Shown here in pieces: positions 1 to 5,596 of a stretch of 11,637 bases of DNA. The first letter of the stretch is position 1; each line of letters begins with the position of its first letter. The notes under the pieces were generated by a model. That model did no database searches. It was not told the DNA's origin and was given only the letters and a program-made list of their open reading frames with translations. The stretch comes from Rhodanobacteraceae bacterium UBA703. GTDB taxonomy: Bacteria; Pseudomonadota; Gammaproteobacteria; Xanthomonadales; Rhodanobacteraceae. Made by a program: the position numbers and the translations under genes. The stretch is taken from the NCBI GenBank assembly GCA_002297645.1, contig DBMH01000314.1:994-12630 (forward strand), written 5' to 3'.

Positions 1-1
1 G

Positions 2-37
2 CAGGCCGTGTTGGCGCTTGAACTGTCCGGAGAGTAG
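2..37 (+). CDS. C-terminal end of an upstream gene (partial, unidentified)
   Basis: Frame 2 is open from the left edge to a TAG at 35-37 and reads QAVLALELSGE. The gene itself lies outside the window. The reason to believe it is real is a strong 10-bp hairpin beginning 8 bases after the stop, as expected for a terminator behind a coding sequence. Eleven residues are too few to identify the protein, so no function is proposed. It could equally be a chance open stretch. Confidence 0.35.
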   Translation, partial: QAVLALELSGE

Positions 38-45
38 GAGCTCCC

Positions 46-71
46 GCTTTCCCGCCTGCCTGCGGGAAAGC
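46..71 (+). terminator. Hairpin terminator after the upstream gene
   Basis: A perfect 10-bp inverted repeat, GCTTTCCCGC (46-55) and GCGGGAAAGC (62-71), closes a 6-base loop. It starts 8 bases after the TAG at 35-37. Only a short TT follows the stem, so a classic U-tract is missing. It also separates the upstream gene from the glycosyltransferase at 231, which therefore needs its own promoter. Confidence 0.6.
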
Positions 72-218
72 TTCCGCGCCGCCCCCTCCCGCCGGCGGCC
101 CGGCATGCTCCGGGAGCCTGCGACGCAACGCGACACACCTCGCAGGCGCGCGCGCGACGGGCCGCGGCAAGAAGAATGCTGCGGCCCGTCGATCTTCCGG
201 CATGCGCGACTCCTCGGC

Positions 219-224
219 TACGCT
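219..224 (+). promoter_or_regulatory. Possible -10 element immediately upstream of the glycosyltransferase
   Basis: The hexamer TACGCT (TAnnnT form) ends 6 bases before the ATG at 231. If used, transcription would begin at or next to the A of the start codon and give a leaderless or nearly leaderless mRNA. This fits the absence of a Shine-Dalgarno sequence before 231. The surrounding nine bases, CTACGCTTG (218-226), recur exactly at 8348-8356 upstream of another glycosyltransferase. No convincing -35 was found. Confidence 0.3.
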
Positions 225-230
225 TGCACG

Positions 231-1007
231 ATGCCCGCCTCATCCCGCCCCGGCCTGTCGGCCTGCATCATCACGCTGAACGAAGCCGACCGCATCGACG
301 CCTGCCTCGGTTCGCTCGCGTTCTGCGACGAGATCGTCGTCGTCGATTCCGGCTCCACCGACGGCACGCGCGAGCGCGCCGCCGCGAAGGGTGCGCGCGT
401 GATCGAGCGCGCGTTCGACGGCTACCGCTCGCAGAAGGATTTCGCCGTGCGATCGGCGACGCACGACTGGGTGCTCTGCCTCGACGCCGACGAGCGCGTG
501 ACACCGCCGCTGCGCGCGTCGATCGAGGCCGCGCGCGACGGCGGCTTCGCCGGTGCGGCCGGCTACCGCTTCGCGCGCGAGACGAAGTACTTCGGCGCAC
601 CGCTGCGCCACGGCAACGCCTATCCGGATCGCGTGCTGCGCCTGTTCGACCGCCGCCGCGGCGGCTGGCGCGAGGCGCGCGAGATCCACGAGCACGCCAG
701 CGTCGACGGCACGGTGCGGCCCCTCGAAGGCGATCTCGCGCACGATGCCTACCGCTCGCTGTCCGACCAGCTCGGCCGGCTCGAGCGCTACGCGCGCCTG
801 ATGGCCGAGCACATGCACGCGCGCGGGCGCCGTGCGCGACTCGCCAATCTCGTGCTGAATCCGTGGTGGCGCTTCGTGCGCGGCTACGTGCTGCGCGGCG
901 GCTTCCTCGACGGCTGGCGCGGCCTCGTCTACGCGTACGTGGAAGCGAACTACGTGCGGCAGAAGTTCATCAAGCTCTGGCTGCTCGAACGCGGGCAGCG
1001 GCTTTGA
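231..1007 (+). CDS. Family 2 glycosyltransferase, WaaE/KdtX-like (LPS core)
   Basis: A 258-residue GT-A fold glycosyltransferase. The N-terminal strand SACIITLNEADRI (10-22), the nucleotide-sugar motif VVDSGSTDGT (37-46) and the metal-binding DADE (85-88) are all present. The C-terminal part has NPWWRF and FLDGWRGL...FIKLW, typical of the WaaE/KdtX group. Members of that group add a hexose to the inner-core heptose of lipopolysaccharide at the cytoplasmic face of the inner membrane. The exact sugar here cannot be read from sequence. Length is normal for the family. The start at 231 is chosen because family homology begins within ten residues of it; the frame stays open upstream to 18, but that extension is Arg/Pro-rich and runs through the terminator at 46-71. 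It is a single gene with its own probable promoter. Other core glycosyltransferase roles remain possible. Confidence 0.9.
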   Translation: MPASSRPGLSACIITLNEADRIDACLGSLAFCDEIVVVDSGSTDGTRERAAAKGARVIERAFDGYRSQKDFAVRSATHDWVLCLDADERVTPPLRASIEAARDGGFAGAAGYRFARETKYFGAPLRHGNAYPDRVLRLFDRRRGGWREAREIHEHASVDGTVRPLEGDLAHDAYRSLSDQLGRLERYARLMAEHMHARGRRARLANLVLNPWWRFVRGYVLRGGFLDGWRGLVYAYVEANYVRQKFIKLWLLERGQRL

Positions 1008-1284
1008 CGCATCAGCCCGCGCCCGCGTCGAATGGCGTGCGGTCGAACCGGCGCGGATTCGCGATGCCCCGACCGTCGCGCCTTGCTGCGGACGGAACCC
1101 ACCTCGCCATGACCGTGGACCGGCGTCGCGCGCGGCCGTGACGGCACCTCCACGGAAACCGCTGTCGGCCGACGCCTAAAGGCCGGTGCTCCCGCCGGGA
1201 ATGCCGCGAACGAATCGCGACCCGCTCTTCCGTCGACCCATCGCGCCATCCCGCCGCTTCTCCGCCGGAACGGGGAAGCGACAG

Positions 1285-1303
1285 GAGCGGCGCGACGCCG
1301 CTC
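1285..1303 (-). terminator. Hairpin overlapping the stop codon of the propeller gene
   Basis: A perfect 8-bp inverted repeat, GAGCGGCG (1285-1292) and CGCCGCTC (1296-1303), has a 3-base loop and overlaps the TGA at 1302-1304 on the minus strand. The next minus-strand bases contain only scattered T, so U-tract support is weak. It lies between convergent genes ending at 1007 and 1302. I see nothing else convincing in the remaining roughly 280 bases of that gap: no small gene, RNA or longer repeat. Confidence 0.4.
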
Positions 1304-4300
1304 ACGGCAGGACGACCGTCGCCTCCGCGCCGATCAACACCAGGGCACGCAGCGGCGTTTGCGGATCGACTGCCGAGGAGGCCTCCTGCGGTGCCGCGCT
1401 GCCGAGCGTCAGCACCGCGCCGGCGCGCGCCGCGTGCCATGCGCTGGCACGTTCGCGGCCTCGCCCGTCGCGCTCGCGCAGGCGCACGAGGAATGTCCCG
1501 CCGAGCGGGCGGACTTCGACGCGCACCTCGCGCCGGCCGTCGCGGACGACCAGCCGTGCGCCCCCCCTCGCCGCCGCCGACGGCAACATCGGCACGCCGA
1601 CGTCCTGCAAGGCCTCGCCATCGAGAAGCGCCGCCGCCGTGGCCCCCTCGAGCACAGGCACCGACGGGGAATCGCTGGCGTCGAAGCCGTCGCGGAACAC
1701 CACCAGCGTCCGGGTGTCGACAACGGTCGATGCACCGATCGCCGCGACACCGAGCGTCACGACCGGCTCCGTCGCATCGCTGCGCACCGGAACACCGACG
1801 AGCCATGTCAACGTGCGGTTCGGCGGCAACGTCACGAGGAAGCGCAGCGGATCGGACGCGTCCGGCATGCAGCTCGCACCGCCCTCCATGCCTTGGCAGG
1901 TCAGGCGCGCCGCCTGTGCGTCGAGGCCCGGCGACAGCGTGAAGATCACCGGCACCGCATTGGCCGTACGGTCGGCATTGGTCAGCGTCACGACGTAGTC
2001 GACGACTTCGCCGTAACGCGCGTACTGGCGATCGCCGGCAATCGCCAGCGCGAGCTGCGGCGCCACCACGTCGATGTCCACCGTCGCGGGCGGTGAGGTG
2101 CCGTTGGCCGAACTCACCGTGAAGGTGAAGCGGTCGGTACCGACGTAGTCGCGATCCGGCGTGTAGGTCAGTGCGCCGGTATTCGCGTCGAGCGCGCCGA
2201 GCGTGCCGTGGTCCGGTGGCGTCGCTATCGTGTAGGTCAATGCGAACGGTCCGCCCGGATTCGGGTCGCTGCCGCCGAGCGCAATCGCCTGCGTCGTATT
2301 GAAGGCGACCGTCGCGCTCTGCGGCTGCGCGACCACGCTCGCGACGAGACCCACGCCCTGCGTGGCCTGCGCGGCATCGGTGTAGTTCGCGTTGCCGGAC
2401 TGATCGGCGGCGATCCGGCAGTGGCCCGGCCCGACCATCGTCACGGTGCGCGCCACGACCGTGCAGACCCCGGTCGTCAACGACGAATAGGCGATCGCGT
2501 TGCCGGAGTTCGGCTCGACGCTGGTCGCGAGCGGAGCGATCGCGAAGGTGCCGCCCGGGACGAATGCACGGGTAGCCGGTATCTGCGCGGGAAAGTCCAG
2601 CGCCTGGCTCGCCTTGGCGATCGCGACGTCACGCGTGACCCGCGCGGCGGCCACGTAGTTCGCGTCACCGGCCTGGTCGGCGGCCAGCGTGCAGGTGCCG
2701 GCACCGACCATCGTCACGGTCGCGCCGGCCACCGTGCAGACCGACGGCGTCAGGCTGCCGTACGTCACGGCAAGACCGGACGTCGCCGTCGCCGGCGGAT
2801 CGACGGCGAAGGTGCCGCCGGCGCGGTAAGTCTGGCCGCCTTGCGGCGGGAAGGCGATGACGTTGGTGCCGGGTCCGATCGCGACGTCCCGCGTGACCTG
2901 CGCGGCCGCCGCATAGTCGCTGCTGCCTTCCTGGTTCGCCGCCAGCGTGCAGGTGCCGGCGCCGAGCATCGCCACGGTCGAGCCGGATACGGTGCAGACC
3001 GGGAGGCTGAGGCTGCTGTACACCACGGCCAGGCCGGACGTCGCCGTCGCTGGCGGATCGACGGAGAAGGTGCCGCCGGCACGATACGTCTGCCCGCCCT
3101 GCACGGGGAAGTCGATGGCTTGCGTGATCTTCGGCCGCGTCACCGTCACCGCATAGGTGCGGCTGCTCGAACCATCGCCCGAGGTGACGGCGACGCTCAA
3201 CGCGTTGGAACCGACGGCCAGCGGGATGGGCGCCGAGGCGCTGCCACTGCCCACCAGCACGCCGTTGACGCGGATGACGGCATCGGTGATCCATGCCGTC
3301 GGCGTCACCGTGGCGCTCGCGGCCTGCACGGTGACGGCATACGCCTGCGTCGCCGGATCGAACGCCGGCGACAGGCCGACCGCGCCGCTGCCGTCGTCGA
3401 GCACGAGGTTCGACAGGCGCGCGTCGGCACTGAGCGCGCCGTTGCCGCTCTTGTACACGGCATGCCCGTTGGTGCCCGCGTACAGCACGCCGGCCTCGTC
3501 CGGACTGGCCGCCATCGCCTGCACGATGTCGGAGGCATACATGCCGCTTCTGGCGTCCGCCCAGGTCGCACCGCCGTTGGTGCTCTTGCGCACGGCCCCG
3601 CCGAAGGCGATGCCGGCATACACCGTTCCTGCATGCAGCGGATCGAGGACCAGTGCCGAGGCGTTGCGGGCGGCCGAGCCCGTGTCGACGGACGACCAGT
3701 GATCGCCGCCGTCCGTGCTCTTGTAGATGCCGACGTCGGAGACGATCGCGTACAGCGTGCCGGGCGCGGCCGGATCGACCGCGACGAGCGGCGTGCGAGC
3801 GGAGGGCAGTCCGCCGCCGAGGGCGCTCCAGGTCGCGCCGCCGTCGGTGCTCCTGTACAGGCTGCCGTCGGTGCCGGCGTACATCGTGGCCGGTGCCGAA
3901 GGGACGAGGACCAGGCTGCGCACGGACAGGTTGCCCAGGCCGCTGCCGAAGCTCGCCCATTGCGCGCCGCCGTCGGCGCTGCGGAACACGCCGCCGCCGG
4001 ACGTCCCCGCGTACACCGTGGCCGGCGCGTCCGGACGAACCACCAGCGCGCTGACGATCGGATTGCCCAGTCCGGATGTGATCGTGCTCCAGTGGTCGCC
4101 GCCGTCGATGCTCTTGTAGAGGCCGCCGGCAGCGCCCGCGTACATCGTTCCGGGAGTGACGGGATCGAACGCGAAAGCCTGCACGAAGTCGTTGGTCAGC
4201 CCGGACGCCATCAGGGTCCAGCTGGCGCCGCCGTCGCTGCTGCGGAACGAACCGCCACCGTAGGTGCCGGCGTACACCGCATGCGGAGCCGTCGGCGAGA

Positions 4301-5354
4301 CGGCGAGGGCGCGCACGAGGACGCCAGCGACGCTCTTGTTCGGCCGCGACCAGCTGGTGCCGCCGTCGACGCTCCTGAACAGGCCGGCGCCCTGCGTGCC
4401 CACGTACAAGGTATTCGCGAGCGACGGATGCGCGATCATCGCCCGTATCGTGCTGACGGTATTGCCGCCCAGTCCGGCCGGGCCGCCCGTCGTCCAGTTC
4501 ACGCCGCCATCGACGCTCCTGTGGACGGCGCCGTTCCTGGCCGCGTACAGGGTGGCGGGCGTGGCGGGGTCGAACGCGACGAACAGGATGCCGCCGTCGA
4601 TGCCGCTGGGGTTCCAGCTGGCCCCGGCGTCGGTGCTCTTGAACAGGCCGGTGCCGGTGCCCGCATACAGCACGTTCGCGGTGACGGGATGCGGGACCAG
4701 GGTGTTCACATTGAGATTGCTCATGCCGGCCGAAGCACTCGACCAGGCGCCTCCGCCGTTGGTGCTCTTGAATACGCCGTTCTGGGTGGCCGCGTAGACG
4801 ATCGCCGAGTTGTTGCGATCGACGACGATCGCACGCACGTTGTCGCCGAGACCGGAGCCGGTCGACACCCAGCTCGCACCGCCATTGGTGCTCTTGACGA
4901 TGCTGGAATACGTCGCCGCATACACGATCTGCGGATTGCCCGGGTCGATGGCGAGTGCCTGCACGAAGGCGGAGGGAAAGCCGTTGTTCACGACGTTCCA
5001 GGTGGCGCCGCCGTCGGTGCTCTTGTAGACGCCGTTGGGCGCATCGGTCCCCGCGTAGAGCGTGGCCGGCGATGCCGGATCGACCGCCAGGGCGTAGATC
5101 CGCGCGGTATCCAGCGCACCGTTGCCGTTGGACGGCGCCCAGGTGACGCCCGCGTCGAGGCTCTTGTAGACGCCGCTGCCGTCGACGCCCATGTACATCG
5201 CTCCGGGCGCGGAGGCGATGGCGTAGACGTAGCCGCCCTCCGGGCCGCTCGTGCGCGTCCAGGCCGTCTCCGCCAGGCCGGATTTCGCGCCGAGCAGCCC
5301 GCACAACAGGCACAGGAACCGTATCCAGCGGACCACTGCAATCCCCCTGTCCAT
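1302..5354 (-). CDS. Secreted Asp-box propeller protein with cadherin-like, MBG-like and DUF11-like domains
   Basis: About 1350 residues. A signal peptide covers 1-28 (hydrophobic core IRFLCLLCGLLG, probable cleavage after GLA), so export is predicted. Residues about 30-645 hold 14 units of about 44 residues. Thirteen carry an Asp-box of the form (V/L)(Y/F)(K/R)S.DGG..W, and the fourteenth is degenerate (KSGNGALS). This suggests two seven-bladed propellers. Next come a cadherin-like beta-sandwich (about 645-740), three MBG-like repeats (about 745-1003), a Big_9/cadherin-like domain (about 1005-1099), a DUF11-like domain (about 1099-1215) containing two Cys, an FRDGFD motif (about 1219-1224) and a 125-residue beta-rich tail. 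Start 5354 is chosen because AAGGGGG precedes it by 6 bases; 5360 (AGGA 8 bases upstream) is nearly as good, and both keep the signal peptide. No catalytic motif of sialidases or GH74 enzymes was recognised. Adhesion or surface binding is plausible but unproven. Confidence 0.9.
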   Translation of the reverse strand: MDRGIAVVRWIRFLCLLCGLLGAKSGLAETAWTRTSGPEGGYVYAIASAPGAMYMGVDGSGVYKSLDAGVTWAPSNGNGALDTARIYALAVDPASPATLYAGTDAPNGVYKSTDGGATWNVVNNGFPSAFVQALAIDPGNPQIVYAATYSSIVKSTNGGASWVSTGSGLGDNVRAIVVDRNNSAIVYAATQNGVFKSTNGGGAWSSASAGMSNLNVNTLVPHPVTANVLYAGTGTGLFKSTDAGASWNPSGIDGGILFVAFDPATPATLYAARNGAVHRSVDGGVNWTTGGPAGLGGNTVSTIRAMIAHPSLANTLYVGTQGAGLFRSVDGGTSWSRPNKSVAGVLVRALAVSPTAPHAVYAGTYGGGSFRSSDGGASWTLMASGLTNDFVQAFAFDPVTPGTMYAGAAGGLYKSIDGGDHWSTITSGLGNPIVSALVVRPDAPATVYAGTSGGGVFRSADGGAQWASFGSGLGNLSVRSLVLVPSAPATMYAGTDGSLYRSTDGGATWSALGGGLPSARTPLVAVDPAAPGTLYAIVSDVGIYKSTDGGDHWSSVDTGSAARNASALVLDPLHAGTVYAGIAFGGAVRKSTNGGATWADARSGMYASDIVQAMAASPDEAGVLYAGTNGHAVYKSGNGALSADARLSNLVLDDGSGAVGLSPAFDPATQAYAVTVQAASATVTPTAWITDAVIRVNGVLVGSGSASAPIPLAVGSNALSVAVTSGDGSSSRTYAVTVTRPKITQAIDFPVQGGQTYRAGGTFSVDPPATATSGLAVVYSSLSLPVCTVSGSTVAMLGAGTCTLAANQEGSSDYAAAAQVTRDVAIGPGTNVIAFPPQGGQTYRAGGTFAVDPPATATSGLAVTYGSLTPSVCTVAGATVTMVGAGTCTLAADQAGDANYVAAARVTRDVAIAKASQALDFPAQIPATRAFVPGGTFAIAPLATSVEPNSGNAIAYSSLTTGVCTVVARTVTMVGPGHCRIAADQSGNANYTDAAQATQGVGLVASVVAQPQSATVAFNTTQAIALGGSDPNPGGPFALTYTIATPPDHGTLGALDANTGALTYTPDRDYVGTDRFTFTVSSANGTSPPATVDIDVVAPQLALAIAGDRQYARYGEVVDYVVTLTNADRTANAVPVIFTLSPGLDAQAARLTCQGMEGGASCMPDASDPLRFLVTLPPNRTLTWLVGVPVRSDATEPVVTLGVAAIGASTVVDTRTLVVFRDGFDASDSPSVPVLEGATAAALLDGEALQDVGVPMLPSAAARGGARLVVRDGRREVRVEVRPLGGTFLVRLRERDGRGRERASAWHAARAGAVLTLGSAAPQEASSAVDPQTPLRALVLIGAEATVVLP
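2615..3125 (-). repeat. Tandem near-identical MBG-like domain repeat, 258-bp period
   Basis: Within the propeller gene, two adjacent segments repeat with an 86-codon period. The conserved core is at about 2765-2850 and again at about 3023-3108. Both encode QGGQTYRAGGTF followed by VDPPATATSGLAV, with one residue different across the block, and end in GAGTCTLAA. A third, more diverged copy lies at about 2345-2610 (CTVVARTVTMVGPG). The DNA of the first two is nearly the same, which points to recent duplication or gene conversion. Confidence 0.75.
3440..5175 (-). repeat. Fourteen Asp-box (BNR) units, period about 131 bp
   Basis: On the plus strand the repeat shows as variants of 'gtcggtgctcttgtag', the complement of the codons for (L)YKSTDGG. 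Copies lie near 5159, 5018, 4884, 4759, 4630, 4512, 4368, 4236, 4107, 3975, 3846, 3714, 3579 and 3448. Spacing varies from 118 to 144 bp. Thirteen encode a recognisable Asp-box. The last, near 3448, has lost the DGG..W part and may close the second propeller. Confidence 0.8.
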
Positions 5355-5360
5355 CACCAT

Positions 5361-5372
5361 CCCCCTTTTCCT
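5361..5372 (-). promoter_or_regulatory. Shine-Dalgarno region that decides between two starts
   Basis: The minus strand reads AGGAAAAGGGGG directly before ATG-GTG-ATG. AGGA lies 8 bases before the ATG at 5360. The stronger AAGGGGG ends 6 bases before the ATG at 5354 but touches the one at 5360. I prefer 5354. The choice changes only two residues before the signal peptide. Confidence 0.5.
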
Positions 5373-5582
5373 ATGTCGAGCCACGACTTCGACGAACGAG
5401 CACGCTCGCGCGCCGTGCGGTCGAAGACGCTAACGCGCCGGCCTTCCGTCGGGACGTTGCGAGTTGTTGTGCCCGCCGCGGTCGATGAAAAACAATCGCT
5501 TGGCGCGCATGCCCCGGCGTCGTGCGGCCTCGAATGCGCGGCGATTCCAGTGGACGCGCGGTCGCCGGCTTGCCTCAGCCCC

Positions 5583-5588
5583 TATCAT
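5583..5588 (+). promoter_or_regulatory. Probable -10 element of the winged-helix kinase gene
   Basis: TATCAT matches the sigma-70 -10 consensus at 5 of 6 positions and ends 8 bases before the ATG at 5597. Transcription would then start at about 5595-5597, giving a leaderless or near-leaderless message. This agrees with the lack of any purine-rich ribosome binding site before 5597. No good -35 hexamer lies 16-18 bases upstream (the 5560-5565 region is GGTCGC), so an activator may be needed. Confidence 0.4.
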
Positions 5589-5596
5589 TCCGGCCA

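Noticed and set aside
18..230. 71-residue N-terminal extension of the first glycosyltransferase
   Set aside because: It would be translated through the 46-71 hairpin, is Arg/Pro-rich, and family members begin at the SACIITLNE strand just after the ATG at 231.
1012..1806. 264-codon minus-strand frame at the end of the propeller gene and gap
   Set aside because: Arg/Gly/Ala-rich shadow, no motif, and it overlaps the conserved C-terminal part of the propeller protein.
3440..5175. Regular short repeats that could suggest a CRISPR array
   Set aside because: Period is about 131 bp, the repeats are diverged, and they are in frame within one coding sequence as Asp-boxes.
3440..5290. Calling the Asp-box protein a sialidase or GH74 xyloglucanase
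   Set aside because: Asp-boxes are structural and occur in many unrelated propellers. I could not see a sialidase RIP-type motif or an assignable catalytic pair.
2665..5313. 882-codon minus-strand frame inside the propeller gene
   Set aside because: Out-of-frame shadow of the repeats, mostly Arg, with no recognisable domain.
5465..5492. Plus-strand promoter TTGTTG / 16 bp / TGAAAA
   Set aside because: The -10 matches only 3 of 6 positions and a better hexamer (TATCAT, 5583) lies next to the start codon.
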